Source of the DNA: Synergistaceae bacterium
Lineage (GTDB): Bacteria; Synergistota; Synergistia; Synergistales; Aminobacteriaceae
Length of the DNA: 62,203 bases
Direction: 5' to 3'
NCBI GenBank assembly: GCA_017444345.1
Contig: JAFSWW010000099.1
Coordinates: forward strand, 1-62,203
The notes under the pieces are model-generated. The model made no database searches and was not told the origin of the DNA. It saw nothing but the letters and a program-made list of their open reading frames with translations. Of this stretch, positions 35,393 through 43,416 are shown one piece after another. The position numbers and the translations under genes are program-made. The stretch's first letter is position 1; every line of letters starts with the position of its first letter.

Positions 35393-36031
35393 TTAATTTT
35401 TCGGCCCGATTGAGTGAATTAATAAAATATTTTGTCCTTCTTTGAGCTTGAGAATTTCACCGAGTTTTTTTGCGTCAAATGAGCCTCTTACTACCGCATT
35501 CCAACCTTGAGACGCTGCGAATAAATAAGCGTTCTGCATGACCGCCCCGGCGTGTGCATATACCCAGCGCGAGATTAATTCTTTAGGTGCTTTGCTGCCT
35601 GACCATAAATTTATGTCGTTCACATAAGCGAGATTTACAGCTGCTTGGCCGACAAATTCCTGCATTCCCGTGTCTTGTCTGTGATCGCCCTTAGTGATTA
35701 ACTCAAGCGAATGAGTCAAAGCGTCATATTTATAGACTCCTTCACGGTTGAAGACGTAAATAAAAGTGTCTTGAATACCCATAGCGACGGGGTAAACTCT
35801 GAGTCCGTTTTCGCGGTTCACTCCGGCAGTGATATATAACAAATTAGATAAGTCCTGCAAAGAAATATCAACATCGGCAAATTCACGCGCTGAATGTCTG
35901 TTAGTGATTGCTTCTGTCAAACTCATTCCGCCGGTTTTGACTGGATCAGGGAGCTTTATAATTTCTCCTTCAGCAAATGAACACGAGGCAATTAATATAA
36001 TAATTAAAGCACTGATTAAAATTTTACGCAT
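35393..36031 (-). CDS. Exported SagB-type nitroreductase family protein
   Basis: A 212-residue FMN-dependent nitroreductase-fold protein with a signal peptide (1-20, ISALIIILIASCSFAEG; a possible lipobox around Cys17). GGMSLTEAITNRHSAREF (about 34-51) is the FMN-phosphate site, and LSNLLYITAGVNR is typical of the SagB/thiazoline-oxidase-like subgroup. HAGAVMQNAYLFAASQGW follows. Export of an FMN enzyme is unusual and implies a periplasmic or envelope role. It lies between the flavin reductase gene (16 bases) and the NTP transferase (2 bases), so it belongs to the phosphonate operon. Confidence 0.85.
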   Translation of the reverse strand: MRKILISALIIILIASCSFAEGEIIKLPDPVKTGGMSLTEAITNRHSAREFADVDISLQDLSNLLYITAGVNRENGLRVYPVAMGIQDTFIYVFNREGVYKYDALTHSLELITKGDHRQDTGMQEFVGQAAVNLAYVNDINLWSGSKAPKELISRWVYAHAGAVMQNAYLFAASQGWNAVVRGSFDAKKLGEILKLKEGQNILLIHSIGPKN

Positions 36032-36047
36032 AATAAATTATTCCTTC

Positions 36048-36593
36048 CTACTCTATAATATAACTTGCTAAGATTTCGCCGTAATAACTCACATGAACAT
36101 CACGATTTGCGCCCGCTGCTGTGCTGTTAATATTTTGCGGATAAAGAGAGTCGCGCAATTTCTCATCATTCAATAAAGGCAGGTCTTGAATCTGTCTATA
36201 TAAAACGCGGCACTCAAGAGTCAAAGGCAATTGCAGAATTCCGGGAACTGAAATTTTTTCGCTTTCAGTAAGAGTCAACCCTGCGAGCTGAATTTTATCG
36301 AGATCCCGCCCCGAACGTGTACCGCAAAATGCAGCAATTTTTTGAGAGTCTTTATTTATATTGACCGGAATATTAACCGTGAATTCAGGATTAGTATCAA
36401 GTAAGCTGCGAGTGTAGCGGCCTTCACGAATATACGCCGCAAAAATCGGCCGAGTCCAGTTTATTCCCAGCGTCCCCCAGCCTATAGCCATAGTGTTGAC
36501 TTTGTCATTTGCCTTAGTTGTGAGTAAAATTCCATGCTGTAAAGAATTTATTATGTGTCCTGCGTACTCGTTTAGATTTATAGCTTTATGCAA
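36048..36593 (-). CDS. Flavin reductase family protein
   Basis: A 181-residue FMN-binding split-barrel protein of the flavin reductase-like family. GILLTTKANDKVNTMAIGWGTLGI (about 21-44) and PIFAAYIREGRYTRSLLDTNPEFTVNIP (about 49-76) are the core. It would reduce free flavin or bind FMN for a partner. I start at TTG 36593, which follows AAAGGAG by eight bases; a TTG at 36611 overlaps that site and is unlikely. It seems to be the first gene of the operon that includes the nitroreductase and phosphonate genes. Whether it serves them is not known. Confidence 0.85.
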   Translation of the reverse strand: MHKAINLNEYAGHIINSLQHGILLTTKANDKVNTMAIGWGTLGINWTRPIFAAYIREGRYTRSLLDTNPEFTVNIPVNINKDSQKIAAFCGTRSGRDLDKIQLAGLTLTESEKISVPGILQLPLTLECRVLYRQIQDLPLLNDEKLRDSLYPQNINSTAAGANRDVHVSYYGEILASYIIE

Positions 36594-36644
36594 AATAATA
36601 ACTCCTTTCAAGTTTTATGATTTCATGTTTAGCTGAATGAAAGA

Positions 36645-36650
36645 ATTATA
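36645..36650 (-). promoter_or_regulatory. Candidate -10 box of the phosphonate operon
   Basis: TATAAT on the minus strand, about 50 bases before the flavin reductase start and just downstream of the terminator of the preceding gene. No clear -35 is seen at the right spacing. Transcription would begin near 36638. Confidence 0.4.
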
Positions 36651-36658
36651 TCACTCAT

Positions 36659-36691
36659 AAAAACGCCCTCCCGAATAATTTACGAGAAGGC
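36659..36691 (-). terminator. Intrinsic terminator after the 240-aa gene
   Basis: On the minus strand GCCTTCTCG (36691-36683) pairs with CGGGAGGGC (36673-36665) with two G-T pairs, then GTTTTT-type run. It lies about 22 bases after the gene ending at 36713. Confidence 0.65.
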
Positions 36692-36712
36692 ATAAAAATT
36701 TTTGCGATAAAA

Positions 36713-37435
36713 TTATTTGCTTAATTCGGCTTTAAGTTGACTAATTTGACTCTCGATTGAACGTAATTCAACACGCAAAGATTCTTTTCTTGATATATCC
36801 TGTTCAGTGTTGAGATTTTGGCGGATTCTAGCTCGTTCGAGTTCTAGTGATTCAAGTTCTGACTCGTCATCGCTTGTATCTGAGTCCGAGACTGACTCTT
36901 CACTGCCTGCTGATTTTGCCATAGGTGCGCCTGCTTGCTGTGATTTTTGCGAGTCATTAGCGCGGACTGTCATATTATTTGCTTGAGAGTCCTCGTTATT
37001 CTCTTTTTCCGGCAATTTCTGACCTAAATTTGAAGCTGGCGACTCTTCTTCTGGAATCGGGGGCAATTCGGGCATTTCTTCGCTTAATTCGCCGTTCTCG
37101 CTCTGACCTTCTGTTCGTTCGGGGGGAATTTCTGCGAGCTTGGACTCGTTCATTGCTTCAGGATTAAATGTGTAAGGGTTAAAGCTCACAGACTCGGAAT
37201 CTTTCTCGTCAAATTCTCCGTCTGCGGTATTATTTGCGTTAATATTTGCGTCCGAATAAATAACGGCGTTTGCTTTTGCTGGTATTACTTCCTGATGTAT
37301 ATATTGATCCTGCTGTTCTTGCTGTGTTACTTGCTGAACCTGCTGATTTTGCTGAGTAGTTCGTGATGAATTGCTGCGAGTTACCTGCTGAAGGTTTGTA
37401 TTACCCGCTTGTCTCATCATATTTTGAATGTTCAT
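36713..37435 (-). CDS. Low-complexity Gln/Glu/Ser-rich protein, unknown function
   Basis: A 240-residue protein I cannot assign. The first 50 residues are Gln/Asn/Thr-rich (TTQQNQQVQQVTQQEQQDQY), the middle is acidic and Pro-rich, and residues about 185-240 form a probable coiled coil (SLELERARIRQNLNTEQDI). No signal peptide or membrane helix is visible. It resembles disordered linker proteins or flagellar hook-length-type proteins in composition only. AAGGTGG lies before the ATG. It has its own terminator. Confidence 0.65.
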   Translation of the reverse strand: MNIQNMMRQAGNTNLQQVTRSNSSRTTQQNQQVQQVTQQEQQDQYIHQEVIPAKANAVIYSDANINANNTADGEFDEKDSESVSFNPYTFNPEAMNESKLAEIPPERTEGQSENGELSEEMPELPPIPEEESPASNLGQKLPEKENNEDSQANNMTVRANDSQKSQQAGAPMAKSAGSEESVSDSDTSDDESELESLELERARIRQNLNTEQDISRKESLRVELRSIESQISQLKAELSK

Positions 37436-37497
37436 AAATTAAGACCACCTTTCATGATTTTATAATAATAAAATTTGTGAAAAATTTATGAATATTA

Positions 37498-38556
37498 TCA
37501 AACTTTTTCATTTAAGCCGCGTTCCTTGAGAATCTTCACGACATTTTTAACGTCCTGAGAGGCTCCCCTGTGAGTTATAAATAATGCGTCAGGAGAGTCT
37601 ACTATCACTAAATCATTAACGCCGTTTAACACAGCAAGTTTTTCATTTGAGTACACAAAACAATTTTTGCTGTTAAGAATCATGGACGAGCCGACTGTAA
37701 CATTTTGATTCTCGTCATTGTCAAGAATATCATCGTGCAAAGCGTCCCACGAGCCTACATCTGACCAGCCGGAATTAACAAGAGGCACGACAGCGACTTT
37801 TTTTGCACGTTCCATTACGGCATTATCAAACGAGATATTTTTAACATCCGGGAATTCTTCACGCAAATTTTTACGCATAGCAAAGTCATATAATTCGGGG
37901 TCAGAGTGTTCAAGCTCGCGATAAAGACTCTCAGGAGTAAATATAAAGATTCCCCCGTTCCATAAATAAATCTTGCTCGCTAAATATTCACGCGCTGTGT
38001 TAATGTCGGGTTTCTCCACGAAATTCGCGGCCTCGCAGTAACCGCCCTCGTGAAAGTTGCCTTGCTTGATATAGCCGAATCCAGTTTCAGGCCGAGTCGG
38101 TGAAATTCCCAGTGTAGCAATAAAGCCGTCTTTTGCCGCCTGTATAGCAATCTTCAAGGAATCGCAAAAAATTTTGTTATTCTTAATAAATGAGTCGCTC
38201 GGTGCGATAATCATAACGTCATTATAATTCGCGCCAGTTCTCAATAATTCGTCAACTGCCAGTAAAATTGCCGGTGCTGTTCCACGTGCGCAGGGTTCTT
38301 CTATGATAAAATTTTCGCTCAAATTCTCAAGCCCGAACGTCTCATTAAATTGCTTGACGACGAATTTATGCCACTTTTGACCCGATATAACACGTAAAGA
38401 TTCAAGCGGCACTATATTAAGCATTCTCAACGCCGTATTTTGCAAAAGTGTTCTATTTCCGTGGAGCTTCAAAAATTGTTTTGGCATGTTCTCACGTGAT
38501 AGAGGCCATAAACGAGTCCCGCTGCCTCCGCTTAAAATCATCCCGTAAATATTCAT
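37498..38556 (-). CDS. manC: Mannose-1-phosphate guanylyltransferase
   Basis: A 352-residue GDP-mannose pyrophosphorylase, nucleotidyltransferase part only. GGSGTRLWPLSRENMPKQF (10-28) is the signature loop and EPCARGTAPAILLA (about 87-100) follows; FVEKPDINTAREYL (about 180) and WNGGIFIF (about 199-206) are typical, and VNSGWSDVGSWDAL is near 260-273. No C-terminal isomerase domain, unlike long ManC/AlgA. It supplies GDP-mannose for surface glycans. Two bases separate it from the upstream M23 peptidase gene. Confidence 0.93.
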   Translation of the reverse strand: MNIYGMILSGGSGTRLWPLSRENMPKQFLKLHGNRTLLQNTALRMLNIVPLESLRVISGQKWHKFVVKQFNETFGLENLSENFIIEEPCARGTAPAILLAVDELLRTGANYNDVMIIAPSDSFIKNNKIFCDSLKIAIQAAKDGFIATLGISPTRPETGFGYIKQGNFHEGGYCEAANFVEKPDINTAREYLASKIYLWNGGIFIFTPESLYRELEHSDPELYDFAMRKNLREEFPDVKNISFDNAVMERAKKVAVVPLVNSGWSDVGSWDALHDDILDNDENQNVTVGSSMILNSKNCFVYSNEKLAVLNGVNDLVIVDSPDALFITHRGASQDVKNVVKILKERGLNEKV

Positions 38557-38558
38557 GT

Positions 38559-39461
38559 TTAATTCACCTGTGATTGAGTCCCTTTCTGTAACATTTGATT
38601 TATACTCGTTGACAATAACGGAATAGGATCGACAAATTGCCCGCCTAAAATTAAACTATAATGCAAATGAGGTCCAGTTACACGCCCTGTGCTGCCTGAT
38701 CTCGCAATTAATTGACCCTTTGCAACTTTGTCGCCCTTCTTTACGTCGATTTCTTTTAGGTGAAAGAATGCCGTTATTACTCCGTTCCCAGAGTCAATAT
38801 AAACGCTGCCCCCTGCGTAATAGTGAAAGCCGGTTAATATAACAGTTCCCGCAAATGGAGCTAAAACTTTTGTGCCGTTCGCTGCTCTCAAATCTGCGCC
38901 GTTATGTCCGCTTCTGGGAGTCCCGTTATAGACTCGCTGCAATCCGTAATAACTTGTAAGAGTGATATTATTCAAAGGCGGTTGAGGCGGAGTCGTCCAT
39001 CGTCTTGAAACTGTCATAGTTTTCAGTGCGGCACCGATTAATTTAGACTCTTCACGGATTCGCTTTAATTCGCGTTTAGGCGGATTTACCATTTTAGGGC
39101 TGACTCGTAAATGCTCCTGCGGATATTTGCGTGCTTTGAGCTTGATATTTCCTGATGCTTTATAAATTTTATTTGCTTGAGTGAACTCTATCAAAATGGG
39201 ATAATCGCCCGGCTTTATATTTCTAACGTCAGAGCCCAGTAACGCGTAAGAGATTCGCCCTGCTCCGCCCTGTTCGACATTAAGAGAAATTTTGCGGTTC
39301 ATCCATGTTACTACAGGATTTGAATATTCAGCGGTTGAAGTAATAGACACTGCAAATGCTTGGCCTATGTCCCAGCTTTCAGGAAAATTCACCCATGACG
39401 AGGCAAAAACGGGACTCGCGAATAAAAAAATTATACTTGCTGCAATAAATATTTTCCTCAA
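38559..39461 (-). CDS. M23 family metallopeptidase, exported
   Basis: A 300-residue exported LytM-type endopeptidase. Signal peptide 1-20 (ending VFASSW). Residues about 22-130 form a beta-rich N-terminal domain. The zinc site is complete: SGHNGADLRA (His and Asp) and GPHLHYSL (HxH), in about 180-275. It would cut or remodel peptidoglycan cross-links in the periplasm. It is co-transcribed with manC (two bases apart) and lies downstream of the two purine nucleoside phosphorylase genes. Confidence 0.92.
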   Translation of the reverse strand: MRKIFIAASIIFLFASPVFASSWVNFPESWDIGQAFAVSITSTAEYSNPVVTWMNRKISLNVEQGGAGRISYALLGSDVRNIKPGDYPILIEFTQANKIYKASGNIKLKARKYPQEHLRVSPKMVNPPKRELKRIREESKLIGAALKTMTVSRRWTTPPQPPLNNITLTSYYGLQRVYNGTPRSGHNGADLRAANGTKVLAPFAGTVILTGFHYYAGGSVYIDSGNGVITAFFHLKEIDVKKGDKVAKGQLIARSGSTGRVTGPHLHYSLILGGQFVDPIPLLSTSINQMLQKGTQSQVN

Positions 39462-39488
39462 ATTTTATCAATCTCCTTTATTTATAAG

Positions 39489-40373
39489 CTAAATACTTTC
39501 TATTAACTTTACTATGATATTTGCGAGATTACTTGCATTTTCTCTCATGACGTTAATAACATCCTGCCCTGTTAAAATTTTATCGCTTTCGATTCCTGCG
39601 GCCATGTTAGCAACACAAGAGAGCATACAAACTTTTATTCCCATTGCGTGAGCTGTTACAGCTTCAGGAGCTGACGACATACCGGCAAGATCAGCACCTA
39701 ATATTCTAAGCATATTAACTTCAGCAGGAGTCTCATAAGAAGGGCCGGGATTTGCGAGATAAACGCCTGTTTTGAGTCCCAGTGATTCAAGAAATGCGAG
39801 AAATTTTTTATCATAGACTTGAGTCATATCCGGAAATCTCGTGTTAAATCTTTTGTCATTGCGCCCCCTTAGCGGATTAGGCAATAAATTTATATGATCT
39901 CGAATTGCAATAATATCGCCGGCTTTAAAATTTGTATTAATAGCTCCGACTGCATTTGTTATTATTAAATTCTTAACGCCCATAATTCCCAGAACTCTAA
40001 TCGGAAAAATAACGGCCTCCATAGAATAACCCGAATAATAATGCACGCGGCCTTGAAGTAATATTATATTTTTGCCTGAAATCTGACCGAGAATTATTCT
40101 CCCTTCGTGCCCGGGTGCTCTTGAAATCGGCCAGTTTGGTATATCGTGAGTGTCAATAATAATTTGATTCTCGATTATATTTGCTACAGTGCCGAGTCCT
40201 GAACCTGTTATTATTGCAATATCGGGCGATACTTTTACGAACTGGCTTATATAATTTAGTGCTTCCTGGGCGTCATCATAGTCATAATCTACTAGTTCTT
40301 CAGCGAGTGAAACATTTACTAATAACGCAGCGAGAATAAATAAAGCCGCAAAAAATTTCTTAACTTGTCTCAT
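39489..40373 (-). CDS. Purine nucleoside phosphorylase with signal peptide
   Basis: A 294-residue PNP of the trimeric (class I, DeoD2/PunA-type) family with an added N-terminal signal peptide (1-24, FFAALFILAALLVNVSLAEE). The enzyme cleaves purine nucleosides with phosphate. ITGSGLGTVANII (phosphate loop), APGHEGRIILGQ (about 92-103), LLQGRVHYYSGYSM, NAVGAINTNFKAGDI and GPSYETPAEVNMLR are conserved. It is a close paralogue of the next gene upstream, which lacks the signal. An exported PNP suggests nucleoside salvage in the periplasm. The signal sequence is read directly; location is inference. Confidence 0.9.
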   Translation of the reverse strand: MRQVKKFFAALFILAALLVNVSLAEELVDYDYDDAQEALNYISQFVKVSPDIAIITGSGLGTVANIIENQIIIDTHDIPNWPISRAPGHEGRIILGQISGKNIILLQGRVHYYSGYSMEAVIFPIRVLGIMGVKNLIITNAVGAINTNFKAGDIIAIRDHINLLPNPLRGRNDKRFNTRFPDMTQVYDKKFLAFLESLGLKTGVYLANPGPSYETPAEVNMLRILGADLAGMSSAPEAVTAHAMGIKVCMLSCVANMAAGIESDKILTGQDVINVMRENASNLANIIVKLIESI

Positions 40374-40394
40374 AATAAATAAATCCCCTAAAAG

Positions 40395-41213
40395 CTATAA
40401 ACTTTCTATTAATCTTATAATAATATCAGCGACTTTTGGTGTAATTTTCTTCATATTCATTAATACTTCAGCTTCAGTCAAAATTTTATCGGATTCTATT
40501 CCTGCGGCCATATTAGCGACACATGAAAGCACGCAGACTTTAATATCCATAGAATTAGCAGCAACTACTTCGGGGATCGTTGACATTCCGGCCAAGTCAG
40601 CACCGAGAAGCCCGGCCATTCTTATTTCAGCAGGAGTCTCAAAAGAAGGTCCCATAAAAGCAGCATAGACTCCAGTACGCAAGCCGAATTTTTTGAGAGT
40701 GTCAAGAAATCCCGGATAATAAGCACAGCTCATGTCAGGAAATCGCGAATTCCAGCGGGGTTCATCGGGGCCGACTAAGGGATTAGCTCCCATAAAATTA
40801 ATATGATCTCTGACTGCGATAATTTCACCGGGCTTGAAATCTTTATTAATTGCTCCGGACGCATTTGTTGCGATCAAAAATTTAACGCCCATCATTCCGA
40901 GAACTCGAGTCGGAAAAGTTACAGCTTTCATAGAATAACCCTCATAATAATGCACACGGCCTTGAAGCATGATTATATTTCTCCCGGCGATTTCTCCGAG
41001 AATAATCTTCCCTGAATGTCCCGGCGCGGTAGAATTCGGCCAATTCGGTATATTCTTTACATCGATTATAATTTTATTTGCTGCAAAGTCCGCAATATCT
41101 CCGAGTCCTGAACCTGTTACTACTGCGATTTCCGGCTGGGCAGAAACTTCTTTTATATATTGCGCGAGATAATTTAGTGATTCCCGTGCGTCCTCGTAAG
41201 TGTATTCAGACAT
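40395..41213 (-). CDS. punA: Purine nucleoside phosphorylase, cytoplasmic paralogue
   Basis: A 272-residue purine nucleoside phosphorylase. VTGSGLGDIADFA (about 33-45) binds phosphate, APGHSGKIILGEI (about 68-80), MLQGRVHYYEGYSM (about 87-100), NASGAINKDFKPGEI and GPSFETPAEIRM are the conserved blocks. It is missing the signal peptide of the gene 21 bases downstream but otherwise resembles it along the whole length, so the two arose by tandem duplication. Start ATG 41213; GAGGTGAAATA-type site upstream. Confidence 0.92.
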   Translation of the reverse strand: MSEYTYEDARESLNYLAQYIKEVSAQPEIAVVTGSGLGDIADFAANKIIIDVKNIPNWPNSTAPGHSGKIILGEIAGRNIIMLQGRVHYYEGYSMKAVTFPTRVLGMMGVKFLIATNASGAINKDFKPGEIIAVRDHINFMGANPLVGPDEPRWNSRFPDMSCAYYPGFLDTLKKFGLRTGVYAAFMGPSFETPAEIRMAGLLGADLAGMSTIPEVVAANSMDIKVCVLSCVANMAAGIESDKILTEAEVLMNMKKITPKVADIIIRLIESL

Positions 41214-41319
41214 TATATTTATTTCACCTCTATATTATATATTCACAAGTTAAGTTATTCTAACATAACATTATTATATTCAGAGAATTTGCGGGAGTTT
41301 ATTAAGCGTGAGAGATTAT

Positions 41320-41700
41320 AAAATTTTTGTGTGCAGACTCGTTAAATAATATTTTACTGGCTTGTAAGTGTGCAGATCTCATGAAAATATTTTTGCTGTA
41401 AACTCGTTATCTATCATGTAAAAATATTTTACTGGCTTGTAAGTGTGCGGGCTTATGAAAATATTTTTACTGCGAACTCATTATTTATCATGGTAAATAA
41501 AAATATTTTACTAGCTTGTTAAGTATGTCATCTTATGAAAATTTGCCGGAATTCATGAAAATATTTTTGCTGTGGGCTCGTTATTTATCATGGCAAATAA
41601 AAATATTTTACTGGCTTGTAAGTGTATTAGTTAGTGAAAAATTTTGCAGTATTCATGAAAATATTTTTGCTGAGAACTCATTATTTATCGTGAAAAAATT
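41320..41700. repeat. Degenerate tandem repeat, 74-100-bp units, in a 700-bp gap
   Basis: The motif atgaaaatatttttgctg begins at 41381, 41455, 41555 and 41655 (periods 74, 100, 100). It is followed in each unit by an actcgttatttatcatg-like part and then aaaaatattttactggcttg. A partial, older copy lies at about 41320-41375. The whole gap 41214-41919 is A/T-rich. A short reading frame at 41516-41767 runs through the repeats and looks spurious. I see no RNA gene here. Confidence 0.8.
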
Positions 41701-41919
41701 TGCGCGAAAAAATTGCATTGATACGAAAAAATTTTTATTTATAAGTCTTTGCTACCACGTTAATTAAAGCACTTTTTTGTATTAGTAAATGTATTAGTAA
41801 AATCTTTGCTTTCTTGAACGGGTTAATAAATATTTTGCGCATTATAACACACATAAATTTGCGCGTATTCTTTCATGTTGCTAAAATTTTTATAAATTAT
41901 TTTACGGGGGAATTTGTGA

Positions 41920-42315
41920 ATGTCATTAAAACAGGATAAAGCTGTAGAACTCAAGAACAGGACGGGCGACTCACATTATAATTGCTGTCAGGCAGTAGCT
42001 TGTGTATTTGCTGAAGAAGTAGGACTCGACGAGAATATTTTGCGAAAACTGGGCGCGGGATTTGGACTCGGAATGGGCTGCACTGAAGGAACTTGCGGGG
42101 CTTTGTGCGGTGCTGAGATGATTCTGGGACTCACGAAATATAAAGGCTCACCTATTCGCAATCAGGCGGCAGAACTTCACAAAAAATTTTCGGCCAAGTG
42201 CGGAGCTTCAATCTGCAAAGATATTAAAGGAGTAGGCACGGGCAAAATATTATGTTCATGCGATGACTGCGTGAGAAACGGAGTCGAACTCGTTGAAGAA
42301 TTCATAAACGCGTAA
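41920..42315 (+). CDS. C-GCAxxG-C-C family redox-type protein
   Basis: A 131-residue Cys-rich protein of the C_GCAxxG_C_C family. CCQAVACVFAEEVGLDE (about 22-38), GMGCTEGTCGALCGAEMILG (about 49-68) with the CGA(L)CG core, and CGASICKDIKG plus CSCDDCVRNG near the end carry about eleven Cys. The family is common in anaerobes; the Cys residues probably bind a metal cluster or carry redox equivalents, but the reaction is unknown. ACGGGGG precedes the ATG. It lies just upstream of a nitroreductase gene. Confidence 0.9.
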   Translation: MSLKQDKAVELKNRTGDSHYNCCQAVACVFAEEVGLDENILRKLGAGFGLGMGCTEGTCGALCGAEMILGLTKYKGSPIRNQAAELHKKFSAKCGASICKDIKGVGTGKILCSCDDCVRNGVELVEEFINA

Positions 42316-42333
42316 AAATTTTTAGAAAGGGGC

Positions 42334-42362
42334 TTGACAAAATATCATGAATCGTGTAAAAT
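42334..42362 (+). promoter_or_regulatory. Near-consensus sigma-70 promoter next to the CACAT repeat
   Basis: TTGACA (42334-42339), a 17-base spacer and TAAAAT (42357-42362). The predicted start point (about 42369) lies within the CACAT repeat. The TTG that opens the downstream frame is the first three bases of this -35 box. The prefix AAAGGGGCTTGA recurs at 44570-44582 before the second acyltransferase gene. Confidence 0.65.
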
Positions 42363-43371
42363 TGCACATCACATCACATCACATCACTATTATTATGCAC
42401 TTAAACAATTTGTTAAAAAATTTCTAGGTGCAAAGAATGTCGAACGAGTCAGACGCGTAAAAAGCGCAATTAACGCAGCAAAAAATGACTGGCATAAAAC
42501 AAAGCATACTCAACAGAACGAACGCGAGCAGAAAATTTATTCAGTGCTTATGTCGGTTCACATGCTTGAGAAGGCTTTAGCTATGAATAACACAAAATAT
42601 CTTGACGCAATAAATTATAATAACTTAATTCAAAATATTGCTGATTTGCTGGATTCGGGAGTCAGTGCTGATTCATTCGAGACGGCCGGGAGTATAGCTA
42701 TAATAAAATTTGCGTTAAAGACTCTTTCAGGACATGAGGACTCAAGAAATAAATTAGATTCGTTAATTGCAAAATATAATATTCCTGAAAATTTATTTAA
42801 AGGCGGCTGCGAGAGATTCACGAAATCAGAAATCTTGAAATATAATCCTGAAAATTGGCGGGAATTTGTGCGTGCTCGTCATTCTGTCAGGAGATTCAAG
42901 AATTCAATAATAAGCAGCGGGATAATTAACGAAATAATTAACGACGCAAAATATTATCCTTCAGCATGTAACAGGCAGCCCTGTAAAGTTTATTACTCAA
43001 TGAATCCGGAAATCACTGCGAAAATTTTGCGGAACTGCGACGGTTTTGTTACGAATTCCGGCGATATTCATAATTGTTTTATAGTAACTTGCGACAGGTC
43101 ATTATTAAATCAGGCCGAACTTAACGATCAGGAATTATTAAACTCGGGAATATTTCTCGGCTATCTAGTAATGTCAATACATGCTCACGGGCTGGGGTCG
43201 TGCTTATTTCAATTTTTGCAGGTCAACAGCAGGCAGGAATCAATTAAACGCGAATTCGGCATAAAATCAAGTGAGATAATAGCGGCATTTGTAGGATTCG
43301 GGGAACTTGAAGACGAGGTTATTACGGCATGTGCAGACAGGAGGCCGAATATAATTAATGTGATAGAATGA
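42334..43371 (+). CDS. Nitroreductase family protein of the polysaccharide-locus type; start uncertain
   Basis: Up to 345 residues. The C-terminal two thirds are an FMN nitroreductase domain: RARHSVRRFKNSIISSGII (about 187-205), YYPSACNRQPCKVYYS and GSCLFQFLQ. The N-terminal 150 residues (KKFLGAKNVERVRRVK; SVLMSVHMLEKALAM) match the helical leader of nitroreductases found in glycan loci. Only TTG 42334 is available in frame, but it forms a -35 box and sits one base after AAGGGG, too close. ATG 42347 is out of frame because of the CACAT repeat; loss of one 5-base unit would bring it in frame. ATG 42550 is a fallback. Confidence 0.75.
   Translation: MTKYHESCKIAHHITSHHYYYALKQFVKKFLGAKNVERVRRVKSAINAAKNDWHKTKHTQQNEREQKIYSVLMSVHMLEKALAMNNTKYLDAINYNNLIQNIADLLDSGVSADSFETAGSIAIIKFALKTLSGHEDSRNKLDSLIAKYNIPENLFKGGCERFTKSEILKYNPENWREFVRARHSVRRFKNSIISSGIINEIINDAKYYPSACNRQPCKVYYSMNPEITAKILRNCDGFVTNSGDIHNCFIVTCDRSLLNQAELNDQELLNSGIFLGYLVMSIHAHGLGSCLFQFLQVNSRQESIKREFGIKSSEIIAAFVGFGELEDEVITACADRRPNIINVIE
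42365..42387 (+). repeat. Pentanucleotide repeat (CACAT)4.6
   Basis: Four full CACAT units and CAC, at the 5' end of the nitroreductase gene and at the predicted transcription start. Each gain or loss of a unit shifts the reading frame. Loss of one unit would fuse ATG 42347 to the nitroreductase frame. Confidence 0.85.
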
Positions 43372-43416
43372 ATAAAAATTTATGGCAATTTAAAGCAAGG
43401 GAGAAATAATTTATAT

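Noticed and set aside
41516-41767. 83-codon reading frame in the 41-kb gap
   Set aside because: It runs through the tandem repeat units, has no ribosome-binding site and shows repeat-derived sequence only.
42365-42387. CRISPR array from the CACAT and AGGAGTC repeats
   Set aside because: The units are 5 and 7 bases without spacers; no cas genes are in the window.
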